A stretch of 64,000 nt of DNA. Source: Photorhabdus caribbeanensis (GTDB taxonomy: Bacteria > Pseudomonadota > Gammaproteobacteria > Enterobacterales > Enterobacteriaceae). Shown one piece after another: positions 1 through 9,501 of this stretch; positions within the stretch are counted from its first letter, which is position 1, and each line of letters starts with the position of its first letter. The notes under the pieces were generated by a model. The model saw nothing but the letters and a program-made list of their open reading frames with translations, had not been told where the DNA came from and ran no database searches. Location of the stretch: NCBI RefSeq assembly GCF_018448885.1, contig NZ_RCWB01000015.1, positions 43,370 to 107,369 of the forward strand, written 5' to 3'. The position numbers were made by a program, and so were the translations under genes.

Positions 1-803
1 TCGGTCAAGAAAAATCCACAACCGTGACCATTCTGAGCAAATTGCACAGCATCTTTTGCCGTTTCCCAAACTGGCCGTGAAGTCTGATCAGCACCTAATG
101 CTTTGTTACTGTCGCCCTCTTTTACACTTAAAACCTGTACCGCGGAGGCATGGCTGAATAAAGCATGGTATTGATCACCGGCAAACTGTTCAGCGGGTAA
201 TTTCCAGTTACAATTGATTACCCACTTTTGCACACCACCAATAACCTCAGTTCCTCCTTCACGGCGATCAAGCACACCATCAAGATACCAAGCCATATCA
301 CCAAGATAATCAATCAGAGAGGGTGCCGTCGTATCCCAGTTACCAAAAATCAATCCCTTATAATTTTCCACACACGGCACTTCCTGAAGTCCCCATTGCT
401 CTTTGCAAAGCCCATGTGGATAAGCACACGCTTCCAACGGAACGTCGATTAAGCTCCCATCCACACCATATGACCAACCATGATAAGGGCAAGTAAACGC
501 ACGGGTATTGCCACTATCCGCGTAACAAACCCGCATAGAACGGTGGCGGCACTGGTTAAGGAAAGCTTTGACGGAACCATCTTTCTGGCGGACAACAACA
601 ACACTGTCCTCTCCCATATAAGTATTGAAAAAATCACCCGGACTGGGGATTTGGCTCTGATGAGCTAGAAACAGCCAACAACGGCCAAATATTCTTTCGA
701 GTTCTAACTGATAGAGCTCGGGATCGATATAAATCTGAGGAGTTACACGACCGGCTCGGGCATCAATCAGGCGGTAAATATCTGAATTTTTGCTCAATGT
801 CAT
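1..803 (-). CDS. hcaE: 3-phenylpropionate/cinnamate dioxygenase, large (alpha) subunit, 5' part
   Basis: The gene runs off the left edge; 267 codons are visible from an ATG at 803. The Rieske [2Fe-2S] ligands are present (C85-R-H87 and C105-P-Y-H108), followed by the start of the catalytic domain. The visible protein closely follows E. coli HcaE as I remember it, including the stretch around [15 protein letters not shown]. The family's terminal oxygenase dihydroxylates phenylpropionate or cinnamate with the help of HcaF, HcaC and HcaD, which would lie further left. It is divergent from hcaR, as in E. coli, which supports HcaR control. No frameshift is seen in the visible part. Confidence 0.93.
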   Translation of the reverse strand, partial: MTLSKNSDIYRLIDARAGRVTPQIYIDPELYQLELERIFGRCWLFLAHQSQIPSPGDFFNTYMGEDSVVVVRQKDGSVKAFLNQCRHRSMRVCYADSGNTRAFTCPYHGWSYGVDGSLIDVPLEACAYPHGLCKEQWGLQEVPCVENYKGLIFGNWDTTAPSLIDYLGDMAWYLDGVLDRREGGTEVIGGVQKWVINCNWKLPAEQFAGDQYHALFSHASAVQVLSVKEGDSNKALGADQTSRPVWETAKDAVQFAQNGHGCGFFLT

Positions 804-939
804 ATTATTTAATCCTCAAGTAAAAGAAAGGTTGACTTTTTGCCAACATGCAAAATGAATGCTATTAATAGATTAATATTTTGTGAAATACATTGTTTGT
901 TTAAATTGAGACTTTTTTTCGATATGTGAGGAAACGGCA
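804..939. promoter_or_regulatory. hcaE-hcaR divergent control region
   Basis: This 136-base AT-rich spacer separates the divergent hcaE and hcaR starts. A GAGG sequence lies just before the hcaR ATG. LysR-type regulators usually bind such spacers, and imperfect dyads such as GCAAAATGAATGC (about 850-862) are candidates. I cannot assign the operator or a promoter firmly. Confidence 0.45.
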
Positions 940-1818
940 ATGGAATTAAGACACTTACGCTATTTTATTGCGGTGGCAGAAGAATTAAACTTTACTAAAG
1001 CCGCAAAAAAGCTACATACTGCACAACCTTCATTAAGTCAACAAATAAAAGATTTAGAAGATTATATTGGTTCCACACTATTAGAGAGAAATAAACGTAG
1101 AGTCTCTCTAACCAAAGCGGGAGAAGTTTTTTTCCAACAAGCAAGGCTTATTCTTGACAATGCAGAGAAAGCAAAAAAAATGGCACGCAGAGCGGCACAA
1201 GAACAAATTGTGCTAACTATTGGTTTTGTCCCATCAGCAGAAGTTAAAGTATTACCTGAAGTCATCCCAATATTCCGCCTGGCTCATCCTGGAGCAAAAG
1301 TAGAACTTATTAGTTTATTTAATCCCGGACAAGAAGAGAAATTATTACAAGGTGACATTGATGTCGCTTTCATGCGTCCGCCAATAAAGAGTGATTACAT
1401 TGATTTTAAAGTCATTCTTAATGAACCGCTGGTGGTTCTGATGCCTGCTAATCACAGGCTAAGATATTGTGAGAAAATTTCAGTCAATGACCTACACGGA
1501 GAAAATTTTATTACTCCCGATCCAACACAATCTGGCGTATTACAACAGATTATAGAAAATTACTTTACCGAACATAATGTCGTTCCTAATATTATTCAAA
1601 CAGCTAATAATATGCTATTAATCTTAAACATGGTTAGTCTGAATTTAGGGTGTGCAATAGTACCACTCTATATTACCAGCATCATGACAGATGCCGTTAT
1701 TTGTCGACCATTATCAGGCTATTCCCCCACAATAGAGTTAATAATGGCATGGCGAAAAGATAACGCTTCAGAATTATTATCGCACTTAATAGATGTTGTA
1801 GAAAACAAATACCTGTAA
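940..1818 (+). CDS. hcaR: LysR-family regulator of the hca genes
   Basis: This is a 292-residue LysR-type regulator of normal length. The N-terminal winged helix-turn-helix covers roughly residues 1-60 (MELRHLRYFIAVAEELNFT, then QPSLSQQIKDLE) and the effector-binding domain spans about 90-290. The phrase TIGFVPSAEVK at the start of the effector domain matches E. coli HcaR. It is transcribed away from hcaE. HcaR activates the hca operon in response to phenylpropionate or cinnamate, so the same role is inferred here. It is followed at 119 bases by a C-C hydrolase gene, not the E. coli neighbour. Confidence 0.88.
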   Translation: MELRHLRYFIAVAEELNFTKAAKKLHTAQPSLSQQIKDLEDYIGSTLLERNKRRVSLTKAGEVFFQQARLILDNAEKAKKMARRAAQEQIVLTIGFVPSAEVKVLPEVIPIFRLAHPGAKVELISLFNPGQEEKLLQGDIDVAFMRPPIKSDYIDFKVILNEPLVVLMPANHRLRYCEKISVNDLHGENFITPDPTQSGVLQQIIENYFTEHNVVPNIIQTANNMLLILNMVSLNLGCAIVPLYITSIMTDAVICRPLSGYSPTIELIMAWRKDNASELLSHLIDVVENKYL

Positions 1819-1937
1819 GAATAAAAATAGGCATCATCGTTTTTGCCTTTCAGGCTAGACATATTAAGTATTAGTGAATATTACCCGCTGTCGTTATATT
1901 AATAACGTATTAACTTAAAATAAATAAGGGAGATATC

Positions 1938-2840
1938 ATGATGTCAATATCAGCGAATCCTCAACATAAACCTACACAACCTGAATTACGTTCGCTTTGG
2001 TCGGCCATTGCCAGTGGTGAAGTCCATCTGCACCATCTCAATGTGAAAGGGATAAAAACCCGTGTCCTTGAAGCAGGTAACGGACCCACTCTCATCTTCT
2101 TACATGGTATTGCCGGTCATTTAGAAGCTTATATGCGCAACATACTGCCCCATGCTGCCCATTTTCGTGTACTGGCAATCGATATGCTAGGGCATGGCTT
2201 CACGGATAAACCTGTCCGTTCCTATGAGATTATCGATTATGTGGAACACCTGCGGGATCTTATTGAGACATTAAATCTGAAAAAAATTCACCTTTCTGGC
2301 GAGTCGTTAGGTGGATGGGTAGCAGCCCGGTTTGCAGCAAAATATCCGCAATATATTCACCGTCTGGTGTTGAACACCGCCGGTGGCATGATTGCTGATC
2401 CAAATGTGATGGAACGCCTGCACACACTGAGTTTGAATGCAGTGAAAAACCCGAATCGGGAAACTACTCGCAAGCGTCTTGAATTCCTGATGGAAGATCC
2501 TGCCATAGTGACAGAAGACCTGGTTGAAGCCCGTTTTGCCATTTATCGTCAACCGGGAATGTTGTCGGCAATGGAAAACATTATGTGCCTGCAAGATATG
2601 GATACCCGCTTACGTAACCTCTTGACCGAAGATGAACTGGCAAAGATCCAGGCTGAAACCCTAGTGCTATGGACCACACACGATCCGACTGCTGCGGTTT
2701 CAGTAGGTCAACGCCTTGCCGGACTTATCAAAAAGAGCCGTTTTGTCGTGATGGAAAAATGCGGTCACTGGCCTCAATATGAAGACCCGGATACATTCAA
2801 CCGGCTCCATATCGATTTTTTACTCAACGGCAACAAATAA
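1938..2840 (+). CDS. alpha/beta hydrolase, probable meta-cleavage product (C-C bond) hydrolase
   Basis: This 300-residue alpha/beta hydrolase has a likely triad of Ser123 (in GESLGG), Asp249 and His277 (in KCGHWPQYEDP) and an oxyanion HG at 56-57. The C-terminal CGHW-Q-E-P-F pattern is typical of MhpC/BphD-type enzymes, which split vinylogous diketones made by extradiol ring cleavage. Its neighbour encodes an MhpD-like hydratase, the next enzyme of that pathway, which supports the call. The start has GGGAG five bases ahead. The exact substrate cannot be read from the sequence, and no extradiol dioxygenase gene is in view. Other alpha/beta hydrolase activities remain possible. Confidence 0.75.
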   Translation: MMSISANPQHKPTQPELRSLWSAIASGEVHLHHLNVKGIKTRVLEAGNGPTLIFLHGIAGHLEAYMRNILPHAAHFRVLAIDMLGHGFTDKPVRSYEIIDYVEHLRDLIETLNLKKIHLSGESLGGWVAARFAAKYPQYIHRLVLNTAGGMIADPNVMERLHTLSLNAVKNPNRETTRKRLEFLMEDPAIVTEDLVEARFAIYRQPGMLSAMENIMCLQDMDTRLRNLLTEDELAKIQAETLVLWTTHDPTAAVSVGQRLAGLIKKSRFVVMEKCGHWPQYEDPDTFNRLHIDFLLNGNK

Positions 2841-2911
2841 TGTCTCTTTCAGACGAGTGATATTCCCGTTGGAATGTCACTTCTTTGGGGTTTGATTAGG
2901 AGCAACAACAG

Positions 2912-3694
2912 ATGAATAACGTCATAACCCATCTCGGTGAAAAATTATTTCAATCGTGGCAAAATCGCCAAGCTATCGATCCTATCTCTGATGAATATCC
3001 AGAACTAACATTACACGATGCCTATCTCATCCAGCAAAAAGTTATTGTTCGCCGGTTGGAAGCAACTGGGGCACAAATTGTCGGCAAAAAAATCGGTATC
3101 ACCAGCCAGAAAGTTATGGATATATTGGGTGTCGATCAACCCGATTTTGGCATTCTCACCTCAGATATGCATTACAAAAACAACGCCATTGTACCCATTG
3201 AGCAATTAATTACACCGAGAGCTGAAGGTGAAATTGGCTTTATCCTGAAACACAATCTGAGTGGACCAGGTATTACGGCGGGAGATGTACTCAGAGCAAC
3301 AGATTATGTCGTGCCCTGTATCGAAATTGTCGATTCCCGTATCCGTGACTGGAAAATAAAAATCACAGATACTGTTGCTGATAACGCCTCATCAGGGTTA
3401 TTTGTCATTGGCAATGGCGCCCGTCTGCCATCAGAAATTGATTTAGCTGCCGTTACAATAACGCTAGAGAAAAACGGTAAACTGGTTGACACTGGCATCG
3501 GTGCCGCTGCACTAGAACATCCCGCTAACGCTGTTGCCTGGCTAGCGAATATGCTAGGAACACTGAATATGGCATTACTCGGCGGAGAAATCATTCTCTC
3601 TGGCTCCCTCACCACAATGGTGCCAGTTAATCCTGGCGATCAGTTGAAAATTAACTTACTCGGCGTGGGATCTGCCAAGGTAAGTTTTACCTGA
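2912..3694 (+). CDS. mhpD: 2-keto-4-pentenoate hydratase (MhpD-like)
   Basis: This 260-residue protein belongs to the fumarylacetoacetase-fold hydratase/decarboxylase family. It adds water to 2-hydroxypenta-2,4-dienoate to give 4-hydroxy-2-oxopentanoate. The divalent metal ligands of the family correspond to E105, E107 (RAEGEIGF) and E138, and the signature VDQPDFGIL is present. It lies 71 bases after the C-C hydrolase on the same strand, so the two are probably cotranscribed as consecutive steps of aromatic meta-cleavage. GGAG precedes the ATG. A decarboxylase such as HpcG/DmpH-type would look similar, but context favours the hydratase. Confidence 0.8.
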   Translation: MNNVITHLGEKLFQSWQNRQAIDPISDEYPELTLHDAYLIQQKVIVRRLEATGAQIVGKKIGITSQKVMDILGVDQPDFGILTSDMHYKNNAIVPIEQLITPRAEGEIGFILKHNLSGPGITAGDVLRATDYVVPCIEIVDSRIRDWKIKITDTVADNASSGLFVIGNGARLPSEIDLAAVTITLEKNGKLVDTGIGAAALEHPANAVAWLANMLGTLNMALLGGEIILSGSLTTMVPVNPGDQLKINLLGVGSAKVSFT

Positions 3695-4599
3695 AAAATT
3701 AGCTTTAGTTTATTAATAGGAGTCATAAAAAGCCCCACCAAAGTTACTGGCAACAAAATTACTAGCAACTTAGTAGCAGGGGCGTAACTCACTTATTATC
3801 ATTTCAAGCCTAATAGAATGTATTTATTACGTTAATATTATTTTTATCAAATTAAAAATAGTAATTTTATAAATATAGTTTTTTCTATATTAACATTATA
3901 GGTGACATAAATTATTATCAATCACTTTCTTCATATAATTAAGATGAAAATATAAAATGAAACTTATTATCTTTAATTATAAAAATAGTTAATTAATAAT
4001 AAAAATACGAAACTATATGCATTCAATTTTCATTTGCTATTTAAATCAACACATTATATCTATCAGTTTAAGTTTCCACTATTTTCAATGATAATCCTAT
4101 TAAGGATATTTTATTTGCTATTTCCAGCCATAAAAATCATTGCAATTTATATCAGATTCATCTACTCAAGTTCAGCGAACTTTAGATGCTGACAATGAAT
4201 TATTTCTACAATGGTTAAAAATATTACTCGAAAAATATCAATCAACGGGTAAATTTACAATCTCATATGAAAGCTAACAGTTTATGATCGTTAAACAGAA
4301 CACACAATGAGAAAACGTGATGCGATCAGATCCCTTATATCAACCATAGAGGATACCAACAGCATGTTGATCCCTTACTTAAGCCCGCTTATTCAACAAA
4401 ACCCTGCATTGTTCGACCTTAATGCAAACAATAGCAATAAGTGAACATCAACCTCATACTATGCAATAATTTCTTATGGATAGGATAAACAAGTAATACA
4501 TTTTCCTAAATAAATTGCAGAAAGCTATTATAGCTCTTACCAGAATCATCAAGAAATGCTAAAGTTGAACTATATGAATATTTCAAATGAGCATGCCAT
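3695..4599. other. 905-base AT-rich gap before fnr
   Basis: I see no convincing gene here. Just after the hydratase gene is a long stem built from AGCCCC (3730s) and GGGGC (3778-3782), which encloses two near-copies of TTACTGGCAAC. One reading frame without stop (about 4140-4275, ending ISYES) lacks a good start, and a 45-codon ORF lies at 4307-4444. The last part must hold the fnr promoter. No TTGAT-N4-ATCAA box is obvious. Confidence 0.5.
4307..4444 (+). CDS. possible 45-residue small protein upstream of fnr
   Basis: The ORF begins with ATG (MRKRDAIRSLISTIEDTN) and ends in LDLNANNSNK-like sequence. It is more GC-rich and less repetitive than the surrounding gap and reads as a plausible helical, soluble peptide. 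No strong ribosome binding site is seen: only AAACAGAACACACA precedes it. It has no family that I recognise. It may be a remnant of a longer gene or chance, so the call is weak. Confidence 0.25.
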   Translation: MRKRDAIRSLISTIEDTNSMLIPYLSPLIQQNPALFDLNANNSNK

Positions 4600-5355
4600 A
4601 TGATCCAGGAAAAACGTGTTATTCGTCGAATCCAGTCTGGTGGTTGTGCGATCCACTGCCAGGATTGCAGCATTAACCAGCTATGCATTCCTTTTACCCT
4701 GAATGAACACGAGCTTGACCAGCTTGATAATATCATTGAGCGTAAGAAACCTATCCAGAAAGGGCAAACGCTATTTAAAGCAGGCGATGAGCTGAAATCT
4801 CTTTATGCTATCCGTTCTGGCACAATTAAAAGCTACACTATCACTGAAGAAGGTGATGAGCAAATTACAGGTTTCCACCTCGCGGGGGATTTAGTCGGTT
4901 TTGACGCTATCCTCAACACTAAACACCCAAGTTTTGCTCAGGCTCTGGAAACATCAATGGTCTGTGAAATTCCATTTGAAACATTGGATGACCTATCCGG
5001 GAAAATGCCTAATCTCCGCCAGCAGATGATGCGCCTAATGAGTGGGGAAATTAAGGGCGACCAAGAGATGATATTGCTGTTATCTAAGAAAAATGCGGAA
5101 GAACGGTTAGCTGCGTTTATCTACAATCTCTCTCGTCGTTTCGCTCAACGTGGCTTCTCACCAAGAGAATTCCGTTTAACTATGACCCGCAGCGATATTG
5201 GTAATTACCTCGGTTTAACTGTTGAAACTATTAGTCGTCTGCTCGGGCGTTTCCAAAAAAACAATATTCTCGGTGTAAAAGGTAAATACATCACGATTGA
5301 AGACATGGATAAGTTGTCTGAGTTGGTCGGAAAAAAATCTGTTTCAATTACCTAA
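4600..5355 (+). CDS. fnr: FNR, oxygen-sensing global transcription regulator
   Basis: This 251-residue protein is nearly collinear with E. coli FNR. The four [4Fe-4S] ligands are conserved as C20, C23, C29 and C122. The cyclic-nucleotide-binding-fold sensor domain spans about 30-150, the dimerisation helix follows, and the C-terminal helix-turn-helix carries the recognition helix [11 protein letters not shown]. Under anoxia the cluster-bearing dimer activates or represses respiratory genes. The extreme C-terminus differs from E. coli, which is normal variation. It is followed by uspE, as in E. coli. Confidence 0.97.
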   Translation: MIQEKRVIRRIQSGGCAIHCQDCSINQLCIPFTLNEHELDQLDNIIERKKPIQKGQTLFKAGDELKSLYAIRSGTIKSYTITEEGDEQITGFHLAGDLVGFDAILNTKHPSFAQALETSMVCEIPFETLDDLSGKMPNLRQQMMRLMSGEIKGDQEMILLLSKKNAEERLAAFIYNLSRRFAQRGFSPREFRLTMTRSDIGNYLGLTVETISRLLGRFQKNNILGVKGKYITIEDMDKLSELVGKKSVSIT

Positions 5356-5361
5356 TCTTCA

Positions 5362-5392
5362 AACCAGATCATCTTATTTTGTTGATCTGGTT
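5362..5392 (+). terminator. stem-loop after fnr
   Basis: A 10-base-pair stem (AACCAGATCA with TGATCTGGTT) closes an 11-base loop shortly after the fnr stop. The tail is pyrimidine-rich (CTCCTCTG) but not a T run, so termination is only probable. Confidence 0.55.
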
Positions 5393-5490
5393 CTCCTCTG
5401 ACCTGTTCGGTTTGCTTATATTGGTTTATCTTTAGTATTGAAACGTGAGTATTGACGCGTGTTTTGTCTAGCCTCTGCGAGGATACCATT

Positions 5491-6435
5491 ATGGCAAACT
5501 ATCAAAACCTTTTAGTTGTAATTGACCCAAGTCAGGACGATCAACCGGCATTAAGACGCGCTGTTTATATAGTGCAACGTAACGGTGGCCGGATTAAAGC
5601 TTTCTTGCCCATTTATGATCTCTCTTATGAAATGACCACCTTACTCTCCCCAGAAGAAGGTAGTGCTATGCGTAAAGGTGTTACCAGCCAACGCACTGCC
5701 TGGCTTAAACAACAAGCGTACTACTATCTGGAAGCCGGTATTGATATTGAAATAAAAGTGATATGGCATAATCGACCTTATGAAGCGATTATCCAGGAGG
5801 TCATTACAAGTAATCACGATTTACTTCTGAAAATGACACATAAACATGACAAGCTAGGCTCCTTGATTTTTACCCCGCTTGACTGGCAGTTACTCCGCAA
5901 ATGCCCATGTCCAGTATGGATGGTAAAAGATCAGATATGGCCTGACCAAGGCTCCGTTGTAGTTGCAGTCAATTTATCTAATGAAGAGTCATATCATCAT
6001 GAACTGAACCTGAAACTGGTTAAGGAAACTCAGGAACTGGCAAATCAGGTAATGAAAAATCCAGAAATTCATTTGGTCAGCGCTTATCCTGTTGCACCAC
6101 TGAATATCGCTATTGAGCTACCCGATTTCGACCCAAGTGTTTATAACCATGCTCTACGTGGCCAGCATCTTATTGCCATGAAAGAATTACGCCAAAAATT
6201 CTGCATTGATGAAAAATATACTCATATCCATGAAGGATTGCCGGAGAGTGTTATTCCCAAAATGTGTGATGAGATGAATGCGGGCATTATTGTTTTTGGT
6301 ATCCTCGGCAGAACTGGGCTGTCCGCTGCTTTTCTGGGAAATACCGCAGAACATGTGATCGACCAGCTTAAATGTGACCTTTTGGCGATAAAACCTGATG
6401 GTTTTGAATGCCCAGTTAAAGCCGCTAAAGAGTGA
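5491..6435 (+). CDS. uspE: universal stress protein E, tandem Usp domains
   Basis: Two Usp domains (about residues 4-150 and 160-305) give a 314-residue protein similar in length to E. coli UspE (316). The start [17 protein letters not shown] and the end phrase [20 protein letters not shown] match that family. The second domain has the G-G-GNT phosphate-binding pattern. I chose the ATG at 5491 because GAGG precedes it and homology begins there; an in-frame ATG at 5452 would add 13 residues of no similarity. UspE is a cytoplasmic stress protein linked to oxidative and DNA-damage resistance and motility in E. coli. Location after fnr is conserved. Confidence 0.95.
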   Translation: MANYQNLLVVIDPSQDDQPALRRAVYIVQRNGGRIKAFLPIYDLSYEMTTLLSPEEGSAMRKGVTSQRTAWLKQQAYYYLEAGIDIEIKVIWHNRPYEAIIQEVITSNHDLLLKMTHKHDKLGSLIFTPLDWQLLRKCPCPVWMVKDQIWPDQGSVVVAVNLSNEESYHHELNLKLVKETQELANQVMKNPEIHLVSAYPVAPLNIAIELPDFDPSVYNHALRGQHLIAMKELRQKFCIDEKYTHIHEGLPESVIPKMCDEMNAGIIVFGILGRTGLSAAFLGNTAEHVIDQLKCDLLAIKPDGFECPVKAAKE

Positions 6436-6461
6436 TAGTAATAGCATGATAATTATCCATT

Positions 6462-6507
6462 TGGCGATAAAACCCGAAACAGATTTTCATCTCAGGTTTT
6501 ATCGCCA
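6462..6507. terminator. shared terminator between uspE and ureD
   Basis: TGGCGATAAAACC and GGTTTTATCGCCA form a perfect 13-base-pair stem between two convergent genes. The stem runs into the last codons of ureD. The A- and T-rich bases in both arms fit use in both directions. Confidence 0.75.
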
Positions 6508-7464
6508 GATAAACGGCTCAGGCAGTGTAACACCAAGGATCTCCTCACGCGCTATACGCCAGAAAAGACGAATACCCGCTTTAACTTGATAAGTTTCTTT
6601 TCCCAATACTTTAAAGATTAGACCACACTGATTAGGTAAACGACTGGCGCCACTCGCTATACCCGTTTCAGCATCGTACTGAGGAGTTATACGCGCCAGA
6701 ATACGATCATGGTGAACCTGAGGTGTCAGCAAGATCACGTTACCGAATACATGGAACGGCCCCATCACCCCTACGCTGTTCAACGGTTGTTTTTTAGGCT
6801 CTAGTACATAACGTTCTGCAAACAATACCTTGCCATCAAAATCAGTTGCGGTAATGCGTGATGAGTAAACATCAAATTTAAACCCTTGGTCAGCCAGATG
6901 ATACTTGCGACCAGACATAATCACCTCAGAATAAATCAAGGTGGCTGTCGGATGAATGGTTATATGAGTGTCGGTAATAAACCGAGAACCACTGTGAGGT
7001 ATAACCGGATCGGGCATCATTTCCAGATAGCCTCCCTGCTCTACCTGGATAGTTTGTACTTGCGCTGCGTAGTTATTCTCCATCGAATGAATCTTAGTCG
7101 CCGATTGGGTCGTAACATGACCAAACGCCTCTGGAGCGACATGGATGTCCAATGCCAATCTATCCCCTTGCAATATACATCCCGACGTGGAGATCATAAA
7201 TACACACGGCATCTGAGGTAATGCTTCATCCCAATACAGCGCCCGCTGCACTAAATAAGGAACCCGGCGTTTCATTTGCGCCAAAATGCTACGCTCACCA
7301 CGCCGGGCAAATCCCAACCGCAGATAACCACTTTTACCTACATCACCGCTTGCCATCTGGGGCGGTTCATCCTGAAATCGGGCAAGCTCCGGCGCATTGA
7401 CACCAAGATTATTCGCCCGTTGACATGCTTCTCCAATATTTTGCGGTGAGCTGGTGGAAGTCAT
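6499..7464 (-). CDS. ureD: urease accessory protein UreD (UreH)
   Basis: This 321-residue protein is the UreD scaffold that joins apo-urease with UreF and UreG for nickel and CO2 delivery. The family traits are visible: LRLGFARRGERSILAQMKRRVPYLVQRAL near the N-terminus is typical (quoted in part as GFARRGERSIL), and HVTTQSATKIHSME is the core motif. It is the last gene of ureABCEFGD and overlaps ureG by four bases, so translation is probably coupled. UreD at the 3' end is the arrangement in Yersinia and Photorhabdus, unlike Klebsiella, where it is first. Confidence 0.95.
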   Translation of the reverse strand: MTSTSSPQNIGEACQRANNLGVNAPELARFQDEPPQMASGDVGKSGYLRLGFARRGERSILAQMKRRVPYLVQRALYWDEALPQMPCVFMISTSGCILQGDRLALDIHVAPEAFGHVTTQSATKIHSMENNYAAQVQTIQVEQGGYLEMMPDPVIPHSGSRFITDTHITIHPTATLIYSEVIMSGRKYHLADQGFKFDVYSSRITATDFDGKVLFAERYVLEPKKQPLNSVGVMGPFHVFGNVILLTPQVHHDRILARITPQYDAETGIASGASRLPNQCGLIFKVLGKETYQVKAGIRLFWRIAREEILGVTLPEPFIWR

Positions 7465-8096
7465 TGCGTCGCCTGTAATGAATGGGTGAACAGGAAATCA
7501 CGCATGATCATGTTTACCAACGTTTCAACACCTTCACCGGTTTTGCAATTGGTAAGGATATAGGGACGCTGACCACGTACAACTTGAGTGTCATGCTCCA
7601 TTACCGCCAAGCTGGCGCCAACATAAGGCGCTAAATCAATTTTGTTGATCACCAGAATATCGGCCTGTACCAAACCCGGTCCGTTCTTGCGCGGAATTTT
7701 CTCCCCTTCGGCAACATCAATCACATAAATATAAAAATCGGCCAGCGCCGGACTAAAAGTGAGTGTCAGATTATCACCACCACTTTCAATCAATACAACG
7801 TCGCTGTCGGGAAAACGCGCTTCCATCTCCTCTACCGCAGCAATATTCATGCTAGGATCTTCACGTACCGCGGTATGAGGGCAAGCACCGGTTTCCACAC
7901 CAAGTATCTTTTCTTCATCCAAAATGCCTTTCAAGGTACGTTTAACCTGTTTAGCATCCTCAGTAGTGACAATATCATTGGTGATAATCAGAGGTTTTAT
8001 GCCACGTTGAATCAAGATAGGTGTGATCACTTCAATAACGGCAGTCTTGCCTGAACCCACCGGACCGCCGATACCAATTCGGGTAATTTTTTTCAC
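7461..8096 (-). CDS. ureG: urease accessory GTPase UreG
   Basis: This 211-residue SIMIBI-class GTPase has the P-loop GGPVGSGKT at residues 10-18, the ESGGDNLT motif and the NKIDLAP specificity motif. The Cys-Pro-His nickel site is visible as TGACPHTAVREDPSMN. It supplies GTP-driven nickel insertion into UreC together with UreE, UreF and UreD. Length is normal and no change in key residues is seen. Confidence 0.97.
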   Translation of the reverse strand: MKKITRIGIGGPVGSGKTAVIEVITPILIQRGIKPLIITNDIVTTEDAKQVKRTLKGILDEEKILGVETGACPHTAVREDPSMNIAAVEEMEARFPDSDVVLIESGGDNLTLTFSPALADFYIYVIDVAEGEKIPRKNGPGLVQADILVINKIDLAPYVGASLAVMEHDTQVVRGQRPYILTNCKTGEGVETLVNMIMRDFLFTHSLQATQ

Positions 8097-8147
8097 AAAG
8101 ATTTCCTCACACGATTAAGAGATGGTTAAAGCGATATCAGGATCAAG

Positions 8148-8834
8148 TTAATTACTGAACAGCCGGGTAAACGCGCTAACGTGCAATGCTGCCAGAACAT
8201 CGGTCATCGGTGCATAAGATGTCATCTGTTCAATCCCTCCCTTTTCCGCCTCATCACAAAACAGTTCAATATCTTGATTCAATGAGAACAAGATACGTTG
8301 AATTTCAATATGGGTAACACGCATCAGGCGTATAGCCGCACTGAGTATCGTCATTGCAACGCCATATTGATGCATGACGATTACTTCACGTGGCGCCGCA
8401 CCCAACGCACTCATAACAACCGCCAAAGTAATCGGATAGGTACCGGCGGTAATATCGCTCTTTATTTGTGCTAGCCACCATGCAATTAACGATTCACCGG
8501 TCACTTCAACCGCCATTTCCGCTAATTTTTTCCCCATCCGCGTGACCATAGTGCGGCTTTCTTCATTTAATTTGCGGTTAAGTACTGCCCAATCATGGGA
8601 GATAGCGGCATCATGTTGCCCACAATTCAGCGCCTGACACGCGGCCACTACTGCGCGACCATCACTACTCACCGCCTGTAACAGCGCTGTTCGCGTAAAC
8701 TCGCTTAACGTTGCCACGTCATACACGATTTTGCTCTGAATGGCCGATTCCAGACCGTTTGAGAAAGAAAAGGCGCCAACAGGCAGTACTGAATCCGCAA
8801 ACTGCATGATTCTGATTAAGCGGAGAGCATTCAT
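8148..8834 (-). CDS. ureF: urease accessory protein UreF
   Basis: This 228-residue, all-helical UreF begins with the typical [20 protein letters not shown] segment. UreF works as the GTPase-regulating partner of UreG in the UreD-F-G complex. The gene overlaps the end of ureE by four bases (ATGA), which suggests coupled translation, and is separated from ureG by 51 bases. The C-terminal [13 protein letters not shown] is the family end motif. Confidence 0.95.
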   Translation of the reverse strand: MNALRLIRIMQFADSVLPVGAFSFSNGLESAIQSKIVYDVATLSEFTRTALLQAVSSDGRAVVAACQALNCGQHDAAISHDWAVLNRKLNEESRTMVTRMGKKLAEMAVEVTGESLIAWWLAQIKSDITAGTYPITLAVVMSALGAAPREVIVMHQYGVAMTILSAAIRLMRVTHIEIQRILFSLNQDIELFCDEAEKGGIEQMTSYAPMTDVLAALHVSAFTRLFSN

Positions 8835-9427
8835 TTTAGTTTGATCACATGCTGGTTCAGAAATGTATTATCGACATGAACGTGTGTCGCGGAATCCTCT
8901 GCACCACCGAATAATAAGCGAGCTTCTGAGTTGTTAAGAGAAGGCAATATCTCTTCGCCTTTAACAAAGGAGTAAGGCAATGCATGAAAACCGTGGGTTT
9001 TCATGACTGAATCCATGACTTTAGTTGATACTGTCAGCGGAATATAAATCTGATTATTTTTAATCACTGACTTCCAATGCTGATTACCTAAAGCATGACC
9101 AAGTTCAAAGCTAGTTTTCATTACCGTCTCTAAATCTGATGACAACAATGACTTCAAGTGAATAACCATCACATCACGCAAACTCATTTGAACAATAACC
9201 GCCAGTCCTTGAGCTTCGTCCCACAACAAAACGTCACCATCAGACAATACCTGATGACGGTCAAGGGAAATACCTAAATCCAATCCGTTAAGGGTGGATT
9301 TACGACAACGGCTTTTTTGCGCTTCCCATTGCGAAAGCACCAAGATATCCGGCGAGATCCCTTGCAGGCGATCTCGCCAGAAAACATCCTTTTTGGCATT
9401 ACCAAGAATCTGTTCAATAACAATCAT
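8831..9427 (-). CDS. ureE: urease nickel metallochaperone UreE
   Basis: The 198-residue protein has the N-terminal peptide-binding domain (about 1-70) and the C-terminal metal-binding domain, with a single His near GHALGNQHW in the expected nickel-site segment. I chose the ATG at 9427 because the family starts [10 protein letters not shown] and GAGGA precedes it; an upstream in-frame ATG at 9493 adds 22 residues without similarity. The C-terminus has only scattered His (HVHVDN, NQH) and no His-rich tail like that of Klebsiella UreE, so nickel storage capacity is probably low. It sits 74 bases after ureC. Confidence 0.93.
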   Translation of the reverse strand: MIVIEQILGNAKKDVFWRDRLQGISPDILVLSQWEAQKSRCRKSTLNGLDLGISLDRHQVLSDGDVLLWDEAQGLAVIVQMSLRDVMVIHLKSLLSSDLETVMKTSFELGHALGNQHWKSVIKNNQIYIPLTVSTKVMDSVMKTHGFHALPYSFVKGEEILPSLNNSEARLLFGGAEDSATHVHVDNTFLNQHVIKLK

Positions 9428-9501
9428 AAGATAATCCTCTGAACGCATGGATCGGTTAATCCGGCCAGAAAAATATTCTCTGACCGGCAGCAAAAAATAG
9501 A

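Noticed and set aside
480..668. Short ORFs on the plus strand at 228-668
   Set aside because: They are antisense to the Rieske domain of hcaE, which is clearly coding on the minus strand.
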